DNA from: JAFGGG01 sp964638895 | GTDB taxonomy: Bacteria > Spirochaetota > Spirochaetia > SZUA-6 > RPPD01 | Length of the DNA: 42,608 nucleotides | Direction of reading: 5' to 3' | Assembly (NCBI GenBank): GCA_964638895.1 | Contig: CAZWYY010000033.1 | Coordinates: forward strand, 1-42,608 | Shown here: positions 8,015-15,738 of the stretch, piece after piece | How the letters are laid out: every line of letters begins with the position of its first letter | Position numbering within the stretch: position 1 is the first letter of the stretch | The notes under the pieces: generated by a model | Told to the model about the DNA's origin: nothing | The model's input: the letters and a program-made list of their open reading frames with translations, nothing else | Database searches by the model: none | Translations under genes and position numbers: made by a program

Positions 8015-8887
8015 TTATTCCTCGTAGAACTTGTCGTAATGAATCCGGTACAGCTTCCCATACCCGAATTTCCGGATATAGTTGGCTCGGGCCAGCCTTA
8101 TATTTTCTTTATGTTCTTCGTAGGTGCGGGCGAAATACAATCGGTTGGTGGTCCAGTCCAGCACAAAAAAATAATAGGTGCTTTGCCGGGCATTCCGCAC
8201 CGCCTGCAGGGCCCTGTCTGAAAAAAAACAGATGGGGGTGGGCGGTAGGCCCTTACGCAGATACACATTATACGGGCTGGGGATGGAGATATCATACCTG
8301 GTAAGAAACGCCCTGTGATATCCAAGGGCATATTCAACCGTCGGACAGGAGGCAAGGCAGTCTCCCCACGTAAGCCGATTTAAAAATACCGACGCAACCA
8401 GATCATAATTTTTACCGGCTATGTCCTCCTTTTCAACAATACTGGCCAGGATCAACTGCTGGTAAGGGGTAAGCTGAGCCACAGGTTTCACTGATCTCAA
8501 GGCCGCGGCGGTTATGTTAAACAAACGTTTCAGAATGTAGCGCGCATTTTCCACGGCCCGCTTTTCCGGGTCGGCCGCCAGCCGGGGTTCCGGAAGCTCC
8601 TTTCTACTAAAGGCAATACTGCCCGGTCTGAGCAATCCTTCGAACCTGCTTAAACCCTTTACGGGCGGCGGCACAAACCAATATTCTTTAAAGGTATCTT
8701 CGGCGGCCACCGCAAGCAATGCCTGCCGTGTGGTTACATTCATCGTCTCAAGCTGTGCGGCCACATCCCTTACGCGTTCGCCGGGTTTGATACACACCAA
8801 AATCTTTGTGCCCGAATAACCCAGGTGGGCGCAGGCGGTAAACGTAATGATTAAAAATAAAACAAAAACCTTTGAAAAAACTTTCAT
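8015..8887 (-). CDS. mltG: Endolytic transglycosylase MltG (YceG-like), possible lipoprotein form
   Basis: 290-residue YceG/MltG enzyme that cleaves nascent glycan strands and sets their length. The conserved catalytic segment is I-L-A-S-I-V-E-K-E-D with the catalytic Glu at 152. It is followed by a V-F-L-N-R-L segment, the substrate-groove Y-N-x-Y-x-x-x-G-L-P-P-x-P-I motif, and the F-V-L-D strand near the end. It is shorter than the E. coli enzyme (about 340 residues). E. coli MltG is anchored by a TM helix; here the N-terminus ends in T-F-T-A-C (Cys19), which looks like a loose lipobox. Start: ATG 8887 fits the signal peptide, while the frame extends to 8944. There is no SD, and AT-rich -10-like sequence lies just upstream, shared with the divergent dehydrogenase gene. 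Confidence 0.88.
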   Translation of the reverse strand: MKVFSKVFVLFLIITFTACAHLGYSGTKILVCIKPGERVRDVAAQLETMNVTTRQALLAVAAEDTFKEYWFVPPPVKGLSRFEGLLRPGSIAFSRKELPEPRLAADPEKRAVENARYILKRLFNITAAALRSVKPVAQLTPYQQLILASIVEKEDIAGKNYDLVASVFLNRLTWGDCLASCPTVEYALGYHRAFLTRYDISIPSPYNVYLRKGLPPTPICFFSDRALQAVRNARQSTYYFFVLDWTTNRLYFARTYEEHKENIRLARANYIRKFGYGKLYRIHYDKFYEE

Positions 8888-8898
8888 ATAACGCAGTA

Positions 8899-8933
8899 GG
8901 TATAATATAATACTATGCAAACCCTGTGTACAA
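8899..8933. promoter_or_regulatory. Shared divergent promoter core between mltG and the dehydrogenase gene
   Basis: Two overlapping TATAAT hexamers on the + strand (8901-8906 and 8906-8911) can serve the dehydrogenase gene at 8943. On the - strand the same bases give TATATT (8909-8904) with a TTGTAC -35 (8933-8928) and an 18-base spacer, leaving about 16 bases to the mltG ATG. The two promoters would compete for the same DNA. Which -35 serves the + strand is unclear. Confidence 0.5.
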
Positions 8934-8942
8934 GGACGCCCC

Positions 8943-10202
8943 ATGAATTCGGCGCATAAATATCATATTCCGCAAACCATGAAGGCCGTGCTGCTGCGGG
9001 GCAGGGGCCCTGAAAACCTGTGGGTCGGTGAGATCCCCGTACCCCCTGTGGGTGACAACCAACTTCTCTGCCGCGTTGAGGCTGCCGGCGTCTGTTCCTC
9101 CCTGTTAAAGATTATTGAACAGGGAAGCGAGCATCCGCTCCTTGGAGGATGGGACCCCGCCCGTTTCCCGATCGTGCTTGGGGATGAAGGTTCCCTGACT
9201 GTGGTAAGGGTAGGCAAAAATTTGCGCGGACGTTTTTCTCCCGGCAGACTATTCGGCCTGCAGCCGGCCGTGGACCTTGCCCCGCTGCTTCACCGGGAGC
9301 GCTACCATGATAGGGCCAGCCGGATGCATAAATGCGCCGTAGGCTACACCCTGGGCGGCTGCCTGGCCGAATACATCTTGATCCAGGAGGAGGTGCTGGA
9401 AGGGGGCTGCCTTATTCCGCTTCCAAACCCGAAGCCGCCCTATTTCGCCGTGGCCCTGGCCGAGCCCATAAGCTGCGTTCTTTCCGCGCAGAAACGCCAT
9501 ACCCACCTTGTAAGGGGCACCGCGCACAACCCCGCTGTTCTGCTTACCGGCCTGCTGCCCGGGGGCACAACCATCATTCTGGGGGCCGGTATCATGGGCA
9601 GGATCAACTGCGAGCTTGCCATGAGATTCAGGCCGGAAAGACTTTTTATCTGTGACCCCAATGCCGAAAGGCTGCGCAAGGCCGAACAGACCCTGGCCGC
9701 CCGCGCGCGGGCCCGGGGCATCGTTTTTCAGGCGGTGCATCCGGATGCGCTGAAGGGGGGCCTGGACGCCGATGATATTATAGTGGCCGTAGGCGACAAC
9801 AGGGCACAGCAGCAGGCCTTCGGCCTGCTCGGTCCCGGCGGTGTAATCAACCTGTTTGGTGGCTTAAGTAAAGCCGAACGCTTTCTGCAGATTGATTCCA
9901 GGCAGGTACACTATGAAGAAATCAAGATCATCGGTTCCAGTGGGGGCGATCCCTCCGATTTGGCCGAGGCACTCGGGGTCCTGGCCGGGGGCGCGATTGA
10001 TCCCGGCAACTACGTTTCCGCGGTTGGTTCGCTCCGGCATGTGCCCCGGGCCCTGGAACTTATGCGGGCGGGAGGGCCTACGGGCAGAGTTATGATCTAC
10101 CCCCGGTCCCGCGCACCGGAACTCTCAACTGTCGAATACTGGAATCATACCCTTGAACGGGAGTATATACGCAAGCGCGTTTGCAGTGAACCGGAACCCT
10201 AA
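8943..10202 (+). CDS. Zinc-type MDR alcohol dehydrogenase, sorbose-phosphate-reductase-like
   Basis: 419-residue medium-chain dehydrogenase. The N-terminal GroES-like domain carries a catalytic-zinc candidate Cys51 and a Glu174 in A-E-P. The NAD-binding Rossmann fold starts at G-A-G-I-M-G (214-219). The usual G-H-E motif reads G-D-E (80-82), so a zinc-ligand His is replaced by Asp, and the four-Cys structural-zinc loop is absent; residues 112-145 are an insert lacking C-x2-C-x2-C. That pattern and the length resemble L-sorbose-1-phosphate reductase and related enzymes rather than simple alcohol dehydrogenases. The substrate is probably a polyol or sugar phosphate, but this is inference. AAGGA (8932-8936) is six bases before the ATG. 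It ends four bases from the convergent chemoreceptor gene, so any termination must occur inside coding sequence. Confidence 0.7.
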   Translation: MNSAHKYHIPQTMKAVLLRGRGPENLWVGEIPVPPVGDNQLLCRVEAAGVCSSLLKIIEQGSEHPLLGGWDPARFPIVLGDEGSLTVVRVGKNLRGRFSPGRLFGLQPAVDLAPLLHRERYHDRASRMHKCAVGYTLGGCLAEYILIQEEVLEGGCLIPLPNPKPPYFAVALAEPISCVLSAQKRHTHLVRGTAHNPAVLLTGLLPGGTTIILGAGIMGRINCELAMRFRPERLFICDPNAERLRKAEQTLAARARARGIVFQAVHPDALKGGLDADDIIVAVGDNRAQQQAFGLLGPGGVINLFGGLSKAERFLQIDSRQVHYEEIKIIGSSGGDPSDLAEALGVLAGGAIDPGNYVSAVGSLRHVPRALELMRAGGPTGRVMIYPRSRAPELSTVEYWNHTLEREYIRKRVCSEPEP

Positions 10203-10206
10203 ACAA

Positions 10207-12234
10207 TTATTCCACATCAGGTAAAAACTGTTCATTGCCCTGTTCTTCGAATTTAAAACGGTTGATTAACTCAAAAAGGTCGTTGACCAGGAACTTGTTT
10301 TTCTCGGAGACCTTGGTCACGGTACGGACCTCCAGTTTTACTTTCTGATCGCCCTGCACCAGCTCCTTCAGGGTAGTTTGAATGGAAAGCGAATAACCCA
10401 GAAAACGGGCCATTTCCTTTTTAAGCGTGTCGCTCATTGCCGACTGACGGGATATAAAGCCTTTCAACTCTTCGGTAACCTTAAGTAAATTCGAAAACGA
10501 GTCCCTTATTTCATTTGCCGCCCCGGCCTGCTCGGACATGGTTGAGGCGATCTGGGTTACAAGTTCCGCGGCGCTCTCCGAACCGTCGGTAATGGATTCC
10601 AGTGACGCCCCCGACCGTCGCGAAAGCTCCACCGTGCGCTCGATTTTCTCTTCCATACTATGCATGATCTGCAGGATTTCCTGGGTGCTTTCCGAAGAAA
10701 GCTCCGCCAGCTTCCTAACCTCCTCGGCAACCACGGCAAAGCCCTTGCCGTATTCACCGGCGTGGGCGGCCTCGATCGCGGCGTTCATGGCCAGGATATT
10801 GGTCTGGCCGGTAATTGTCCCGATCACCTCGATCGCCTGCTTTACCTGCTTTAAAAACTCGGCAATATCGTGGATGGAATCGATGGTATCGTTGACAGCG
10901 TCACTTCCCTGTGTGCTTAACTCATTAAGCACGTGTGATATATGCATGGCGTTCTGGGTGTTTTCACTCACGGTATTGATATTCTCGGTCATCCGGGTGA
11001 TGGAGGCGGAGTTCTGTTCAATCACCGCCGCCTGATCGTTTATCCGTGTGCCCACCATGCCCACGGCCGAGAGCGCGTTATCCAGCTCCGTATTGGTGTT
11101 CTCCGTACTGGTGCGCTGTTCCTTCAATACCTCATGCACATTTTCCGTATCACGGATCATCTTTTCGATCTCACTGCCCGCGATAGTGAGAGACCTGTCG
11201 AGCTCATCGGTGGAGTTGCGTACATCATAGATGGTGGTCTTTACTTTTTTAAACACATCCGCCAGAAACTGTATAAAATTGTTCAGCACGAATGTGAGTC
11301 TTCCTATTTCATCATACTTGATGATATTAAAACGCCTGCTCAAATCTCCACCGGCGCCTGTTAACTGTGTTAGGTGCGCCTTTACGCTTTTTATCCGGCC
11401 GTCGAACTCCATAAAGATAACAAATCCGGACGCCATAATAATGATAAACAAACCAAGGCTGATGAGAAACGTGTATGAGGCGTATTCATACGATGTATTG
11501 GCGGAGAGATCGTCCTTGATTTCATTATAGATCTCCTCTTTGGACGCCGGGCCTGAAAGCAGGGTTCCGACCCTTTGTTTAAAGTTTTCTTCATCGTGGA
11601 GTTTGTTATACGCCGGAATGGCGATGAAACTCAAGAGGTAGAGGATTGTAGCGGCCGTAAACAATAAAAGTCTCGCCCGTATACCCAGCTCCTTCTCATG
11701 TTTGAGATAATAGACCTTTAACAGGCGCCTGGGCTTGTTGATTAGCAGATCAATAAACGTAAGTTGGACCAGGGCGGAGATAAAGGCCGTGGCCATATTG
11801 GTGATAAAATTAAAAAGACCGAACCGCAGGCCGTCCGAAATTATAGACACACGGCTGTAAATGAAAGCATACATCACGATCGAGGAAATCATATAAAGAC
11901 CCAGGTTAAGCGAAAACACGGGAATGGACAATTTTCTTGAGATGACCTTGGCCTTTTTATACACATTTTCCGGTATATGCCGGTCCTGTCGCGCCAGGGT
12001 ATAAAAGGTCTGGAAGGGTTTAAGCAGTATAAAAAATATAGTCAGCCCGGCTACCATGCAGCTGAACAGCGAGACATACCCTATCAGCTTGTAGATTTTA
12101 TCCGTCTGCTCGGTAAACCCCAGCAAATACTCGCCCAGGAGTATTTTGTATCCGGCCAGGGTGACGGTGCTCAGGACAACCACAAACAGGATGCGTAATC
12201 TTAAGGAGTTTCTGCCGAATATACTCTCTCTCAT
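10207..12234 (-). CDS. Methyl-accepting chemotaxis protein with six-TM membrane sensor module
   Basis: 675-residue chemoreceptor. Six hydrophobic segments (about 13-35, 48-72, 104-128, 138-162, 188-208, 253-275) are joined by short loops. There is no large periplasmic ligand domain; only the loop 210-252 is sizeable. A HAMP-like segment at about 273-325 includes D-L-S-R-R-F and D-E-I-G-R-L. The cytoplasmic signalling domain has the nearly invariant hairpin tip at about 470-515 (Q-T-N-I-L-A-M-N-A-A-I-E-A-A and G-x-G-F-A-V-V-A-E-E-V-R-K-L-A), which binds CheA and CheW. It has no C-terminal NWETF-type pentapeptide. AAGGAG (complement of 12240-12245) lies five bases before the ATG. The LRR lipoprotein gene ends 24 bases upstream, so the two are probably one transcript. 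It should sense membrane-associated or cytoplasmic-side signals. Confidence 0.92.
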   Translation of the reverse strand: MRESIFGRNSLRLRILFVVVLSTVTLAGYKILLGEYLLGFTEQTDKIYKLIGYVSLFSCMVAGLTIFFILLKPFQTFYTLARQDRHIPENVYKKAKVISRKLSIPVFSLNLGLYMISSIVMYAFIYSRVSIISDGLRFGLFNFITNMATAFISALVQLTFIDLLINKPRRLLKVYYLKHEKELGIRARLLLFTAATILYLLSFIAIPAYNKLHDEENFKQRVGTLLSGPASKEEIYNEIKDDLSANTSYEYASYTFLISLGLFIIIMASGFVIFMEFDGRIKSVKAHLTQLTGAGGDLSRRFNIIKYDEIGRLTFVLNNFIQFLADVFKKVKTTIYDVRNSTDELDRSLTIAGSEIEKMIRDTENVHEVLKEQRTSTENTNTELDNALSAVGMVGTRINDQAAVIEQNSASITRMTENINTVSENTQNAMHISHVLNELSTQGSDAVNDTIDSIHDIAEFLKQVKQAIEVIGTITGQTNILAMNAAIEAAHAGEYGKGFAVVAEEVRKLAELSSESTQEILQIMHSMEEKIERTVELSRRSGASLESITDGSESAAELVTQIASTMSEQAGAANEIRDSFSNLLKVTEELKGFISRQSAMSDTLKKEMARFLGYSLSIQTTLKELVQGDQKVKLEVRTVTKVSEKNKFLVNDLFELINRFKFEEQGNEQFLPDVE

Positions 12235-12258
12235 AGCCGCTCCTTCAGGATGAAACCT

Positions 12259-13548
12259 CTAATAATAGATCTCACAGGCGCCCAGTTTTTGTTTTAACTC
12301 ACTTACGCCCTGCTGCGAAATCTGCGTGCCGCTGATGAACAATCTTCTCAGGTTGGTCAAATGAACAAGACCCTCCCGCACGCTCTGATCCCCGATAAGG
12401 GTGTTACTTAAAAAAAGCGTCGTAAGATGATGCAATTTGGAAACACCCTCTACAATGCCTTCATCGGCCACGGCCGTTTCCGTAAGGTAGAGGTACTCAA
12501 GGTTTTGCAAGGATACTATGCCGCCGATAATACCCTGGTCGCTTATTCCCGTACGGCTCAGGGAGAGAAACCTCAGGTTTGTGAGTTTGCCGATACCGCC
12601 GATAAGAGACCTGTCGGTTATCCGGTTAAACCCCACATCCAGGTACGTAAGGTTGGTAAGCTTGGAAATACCGTTTACAATACCGTCGTCGCTTATTTTT
12701 GTACTTCCCAGGGAGAGTTTGGTCAGCTTCTTAAATTCATCCGTACCGTTGATTAAAGAATCGTCGCTTACTTGCGTGCTTTCCAGTTGAAGAGAAATCA
12801 GGTTTTTAAGTGCGGATATACCGTGAAGGAACCCGTTATCGGACACGGCAGTGGACATAAGATTAAGGTACCTTAAATTATGAAGACCGGAAATGCCGCG
12901 GATAACCCCCTCGTCTGTTATGTTTGTATTCCATAAATCCAGGTAATATAAATCCTTCAAGGTGCCCACACCCCGGATTACGCTCTGATCACCCACCAGT
13001 GAAAAACGCACACTCAGGAACCGAAGATTTTTAAGCAGACCGGTAATGCGCAGCAGATCATCGTCCCTCATATCCTTCCAGTCAATATCGATGTATTTCA
13101 GATTCGGCAGGGCGGTTAATACCTGGGGGTTAAACTGACCCGCGCTTATTTTAAGCGCAATCCTGTCCTCAAAGGGCCTCAGCTTAAGCAGTGAGGCCTC
13201 ATCCATTATCCTGGGATTCACCACCCAAACCACCTTGATATCATTATTTACCAGGGAGATATCTTTGGGCACGGCTATTCGCAGTGCGTATTTTGCTTTA
13301 TTTACATAGATATAATTACCGCTTACGGACAGGGTAATTCTGTCTTCACCGTTATAAAAGAGGGGCAGAAGCCTGCCGCCGCTCATAAGGACCTGAATCA
13401 CGTCCCCCACATGCGCGGAATAATAACTCATATCGTCCCTGTCGCCTATTACTATGAAGGTTTTTATCTCTCCCAGACCGTCATCGGACCCGCATTGAAA
13501 TATACCGAAACAGATTATTAATAGAATTACCGTACAAATTCTTCCCAT
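12259..13548 (-). CDS. Leucine-rich-repeat lipoprotein with eleven 25-residue repeats
   Basis: 429-residue surface or periplasmic lipoprotein. The signal peptide ends G-I-F-Q-C, with Cys19 as lipidation site; Gln at -1 is non-canonical but tolerated in loose lipoboxes. After an N-terminal domain (20-143) come eleven consecutive LRR units of exactly 25 residues (about 144-418). The unit is roughly (I/L)-x-x-L-x-x-L-x-x-L-x-L-x-x-T-x-I-x-D-x-G-(I/V)-x-x-G. A short cap, ending in C-E-I-Y-Y, closes the solenoid. The start is ATG 13548: GGAGG (complement of 13555-13559) is six bases upstream, while ATG 13566 lacks an RBS. A good promoter lies at 13586-13613. LRR lipoproteins usually bind other proteins, and the chemoreceptor gene follows directly. 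A sensory pairing is speculation. Confidence 0.88.
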   Translation of the reverse strand: MGRICTVILLIICFGIFQCGSDDGLGEIKTFIVIGDRDDMSYYSAHVGDVIQVLMSGGRLLPLFYNGEDRITLSVSGNYIYVNKAKYALRIAVPKDISLVNNDIKVVWVVNPRIMDEASLLKLRPFEDRIALKISAGQFNPQVLTALPNLKYIDIDWKDMRDDDLLRITGLLKNLRFLSVRFSLVGDQSVIRGVGTLKDLYYLDLWNTNITDEGVIRGISGLHNLRYLNLMSTAVSDNGFLHGISALKNLISLQLESTQVSDDSLINGTDEFKKLTKLSLGSTKISDDGIVNGISKLTNLTYLDVGFNRITDRSLIGGIGKLTNLRFLSLSRTGISDQGIIGGIVSLQNLEYLYLTETAVADEGIVEGVSKLHHLTTLFLSNTLIGDQSVREGLVHLTNLRRLFISGTQISQQGVSELKQKLGACEIYY

Positions 13549-13585
13549 GTGCGTCCTCCACCTCATACTTGTCTTCTATATTCTA

Positions 13586-13613
13586 ATTGTAGTTAAGGAT
13601 AGTAAGATGTCAA
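13586..13613 (-). promoter_or_regulatory. Promoter for the LRR lipoprotein-chemoreceptor operon
   Basis: On the - strand, perfect TTGACA (13613-13608), a 16-base spacer, and TACAAT (13591-13586). The predicted start near 13579 leaves a leader of about 30 bases that includes the GGAGG ribosome site. Confidence 0.65.
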
Positions 13614-13619
13614 ACCTTT

Positions 13620-14048
13620 TTAGGTCCTGATCCCGAAGGACTGCTGCACAATCATAATCAGGTCCACGGCAGCCCGCACCATCTCCATCAGAACCTCGTT
13701 CACGCGCGCTTCCTCTTTTTCATCCAGGACATCGTCACCCATAAGGCTGTCGGTAATGGTTGTATTCAGTTTGGCGACCGCTTCTATAAAAGCGGACATC
13801 TGCCCGGCAAGATTTTTATAGGAAAAATTCAGTTTGGCCTCCGTAAATCTGGTGATGGAATCCACAAGGGTGACGATATTCTTCAAGGAATGCACCAGGC
13901 GGGGGCTGGGGTTGGTTTCGGCCTTTATCTTCCAGTTTTCAAAGCGATCCAATATTTTTTCAATAAGCAGCTTAAGATCCGCGTTGGACGGCAGATCGGG
14001 CTGCTTCATTCTGACCAGGTTCCGCTCATCATCATTTTTCTTGCTCAT
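13620..14048 (-). CDS. Small helical protein of unknown function
   Basis: 142-residue soluble protein with no recognised domain. It is nearly all predicted helix, starts with a charged segment (K-K-N-D-D-E-R), and has an acidic turn (G-D-D-V-L-D-E-K-E-E-A) before a final hydrophobic helix, M-V-R-A-A-V-D-L-I-M-I-V. I choose ATG 14048 although the frame runs to 14204, because the longer form would overlap the divergent 14137 gene and include its promoter. There is no Shine-Dalgarno before 14048. Instead TATACT lies nine bases upstream, suggesting a near-leaderless mRNA. It is divergent from the MshEN-like/methyltransferase pair. I assign no function. Confidence 0.65.
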   Translation of the reverse strand: MSKKNDDERNLVRMKQPDLPSNADLKLLIEKILDRFENWKIKAETNPSPRLVHSLKNIVTLVDSITRFTEAKLNFSYKNLAGQMSAFIEAVAKLNTTITDSLMGDDVLDEKEEARVNEVLMEMVRAAVDLIMIVQQSFGIRT

Positions 14049-14057
14049 ACTATGAAT

Positions 14058-14063
14058 AGTATA
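14058..14063 (-). promoter_or_regulatory. -10 box for the 14048 gene
   Basis: TATACT on the - strand (14063-14058), nine bases before the ATG at 14048. The -35 match is poor (TTCCAG 15 bases upstream), so the promoter is tentative. Confidence 0.35.
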
Positions 14064-14100
14064 ATGAAAATCCGCGGCCTGGAATAGTAAAAAAAACATA

Positions 14101-14130
14101 TTGCGCTTTTCGCTGCGCTCAATATATACT
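14101..14130 (+). promoter_or_regulatory. Leaderless-type promoter for the MshEN-like/methyltransferase pair
   Basis: TTGCGC (14101-14106), an 18-base spacer, and TATACT (14125-14130), then six bases to ATG 14137. This puts the transcription start at the start codon. No SD precedes the ATG. Confidence 0.55.
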
Positions 14131-14136
14131 TGATCC

Positions 14137-14334
14137 ATGGATGATCTGCATAAAAAGGAAGAGAAAATCGGCCAGGCGTTGATCTGTATGGGCGCCATTA
14201 CCAAGGAACAGGTGGATGATATTCTTAAGCGTCAAAAGGCGGGTGACTCCAGTCTTTTCGGGGTAATGGCCATTGAACTCGGATATATTGAGCCGGAGAC
14301 CCTACTGCGCTACCTTGCGGCCAAGGGCGAATGA
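14137..14334 (+). CDS. MshEN-like mini-protein (T2SS GspE N-terminal-like)
   Basis: 65-residue protein. K-I-G-Q-A-L-I-C-M-G-A-I-T-K-E-Q-V-D-D-I-L-K-R-Q and the later L-G-Y-I-E-P-E-T-L-L-R-Y-L closely follow the MshEN/GspE-N pattern (I-G-x-x-L-x-x-x-G-x-I-T-x-E-Q-L ... L-G-x-I-x-x-x-x-L). In known proteins this module is the N-terminal part of assembly ATPases, where MshEN domains bind cyclic di-GMP. Here it stands alone with no ATPase. Its stop overlaps the next gene's start as ATGA (14331-14334), so it is likely translationally coupled to the methyltransferase. Whether it binds c-di-GMP or has become a small adaptor cannot be read from sequence. Confidence 0.7.
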   Translation: MDDLHKKEEKIGQALICMGAITKEQVDDILKRQKAGDSSLFGVMAIELGYIEPETLLRYLAAKGE

Positions 14335-15608
14335 CGGGAGCGGCCGTGAATTCACAGCGGACGGCGCACGACCTTATAATCGGTGACGCCCGTTCCATGG
14401 ACGTTGTCGCGGACCACAGCATCGATCTGGTGGTCACCTCCCCGCCCTACCCCATGATAGAATTATGGGACCCGCTTTTTATTTCACAGGATTCCCGCAT
14501 AGAACACCTGCTGCATAACGGCCGGGGAACCGAGGCCTTCCGGTATATGCATATGCTGTTAGACCCTGTATGGCGCGAGCTTTACCGGGTGATCAAACCC
14601 GGCGGATTCGTCTGTATCAACATCGGGGACGCCACCAGGCGCGTGGGTGACGATTTCCGCCTGTATCCCAACCATTCCCTGGTGCAGCAGCGGTTTCTGG
14701 AGTTGGGTTTCGACGCCCTGCCCCTGATTTTATGGTGGAAACCCACAAACTCACCCACCAAGTTCATGGGTTCGGGCATGCTCGCGGCAGGCGCGTATGT
14801 CACCCTGGAACATGAGTACATTCTGATTTTCCGCAAAGGGAAAAAGCGGGTTTTCGCCACACCCGAGGCCAAGTTACTACGCCGGAAAAGCGCGCTTTTC
14901 TGGGAGGAACGGAATAAATGGTACGCCGACCGCTGGGATCTTTCCGGTGTAAGGCAGGAGATCGCAGGCGGCGCGGCCGGCAGCGGGCGCACGATCCATG
15001 CCGATGAAAGCGGCTTTGGGTCCCGCGCCGCGAAACAAGACCCGGAAGGCGGCGCGGCCTTGGACCGGCGTGGGTCCGGCGCTGACGAAAACCGGCAGAC
15101 ACGCGGCACAACGGGGAGCGGGCCGGGCGCCTCCGAGAACAGCCGCACGCGCAGCGCAGCCTTTCCCCTGGAGCTGGCTTACAGGCTGATCAACATGTAT
15201 TCGGTGCAGGGCGATACGGTGCTTGACCCGTTTGCGGGCACCGGAACAACCCTGCTGGCAAGCCTGGCCGCCTGCCGCAGCAGCCTGGGCGTGGAGATCG
15301 ATCCTTCCCTGTGCGCCATTTTTACCGGCCGCGCCGCGCGGATCATACCCGGGCTTAATGAGTTCATTACACGGAGATTAAAAGAACATGCGCTTTTTGT
15401 ACGCAAACGGGAAAAGACAGGAAAACCCCCTCGTTATACCAACAGACACTACGGCTTCCCCGTCATGAGCAGCCAGGAAACAGAACTGTTCCTGCCTCCT
15501 CTCCGGCAGGTAACAATGTCCACCGGCGGAAATATACACGCGGTATATTCAACGGACGCCGGATTGGACCACATCCCCCGTCCTGGTTTGGAAATGATTT
15601 TAATCTGA
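14331..15608 (+). CDS. DNA methyltransferase (N4-cytosine/N6-adenine type) with low-complexity insert
   Basis: 425-residue class-beta amino-methyltransferase. Catalytic motif IV, T-S-P-P-Y-P (36-41), comes first and the AdoMet-binding motif I, D-P-F-A-G-T-G-T-T (299-307), is near the end. S-P-P-Y favours N4-cytosine methylation, though N6-adenine cannot be excluded. W-D-L-S-G-V-R-Q-E and F-P-L-E-L-A-Y-R-L-I flank a Gly/Ala/Arg/Ser-rich insert at about 212-273 that is unlike the rest. No restriction endonuclease gene is nearby, so it is probably an orphan (regulatory or protective) methylase. The ATG at 14331 overlaps the upstream stop (ATGA). GTG 14346, with GGGAG five bases upstream, is a serious alternative start giving 420 residues. 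The last 100 residues are of unknown role. Confidence 0.85.
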   Translation: MTGAAVNSQRTAHDLIIGDARSMDVVADHSIDLVVTSPPYPMIELWDPLFISQDSRIEHLLHNGRGTEAFRYMHMLLDPVWRELYRVIKPGGFVCINIGDATRRVGDDFRLYPNHSLVQQRFLELGFDALPLILWWKPTNSPTKFMGSGMLAAGAYVTLEHEYILIFRKGKKRVFATPEAKLLRRKSALFWEERNKWYADRWDLSGVRQEIAGGAAGSGRTIHADESGFGSRAAKQDPEGGAALDRRGSGADENRQTRGTTGSGPGASENSRTRSAAFPLELAYRLINMYSVQGDTVLDPFAGTGTTLLASLAACRSSLGVEIDPSLCAIFTGRAARIIPGLNEFITRRLKEHALFVRKREKTGKPPRYTNRHYGFPVMSSQETELFLPPLRQVTMSTGGNIHAVYSTDAGLDHIPRPGLEMILI

Positions 15609-15738
15609 GGCGCTAAGCCTGTTTCGCAGGAGTGCGTGTGGCACGAATCATTCCGTAAAAATGAGATTCATTTCAAAATCTGAATGAGTTGCATCTTAAT
15701 TTTACCCTGCTTAGTAAATATGATTACACCTAACAAAT

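Noticed and set aside
9249..9740. 163-codon antisense frame in the dehydrogenase gene
   Set aside because: GC-driven shadow of a conserved NAD-binding region.
12259..13548. CRISPR-like periodicity from 75-base repeats
   Set aside because: The period is coding (25-residue LRR units) and the repeats are divergent at base level.
14331..15608. Restriction-modification system
   Set aside because: Only a methyltransferase is visible; no endonuclease, specificity subunit or helicase lies within reach.
15609..15738. Terminator or tRNA in the gap between the methyltransferase and the membrane protein
   Set aside because: Only a weak 5-base inverted repeat and a short T-run are visible on the - strand (about 15650-15690), and no tRNA-like clover-leaf can be folded.
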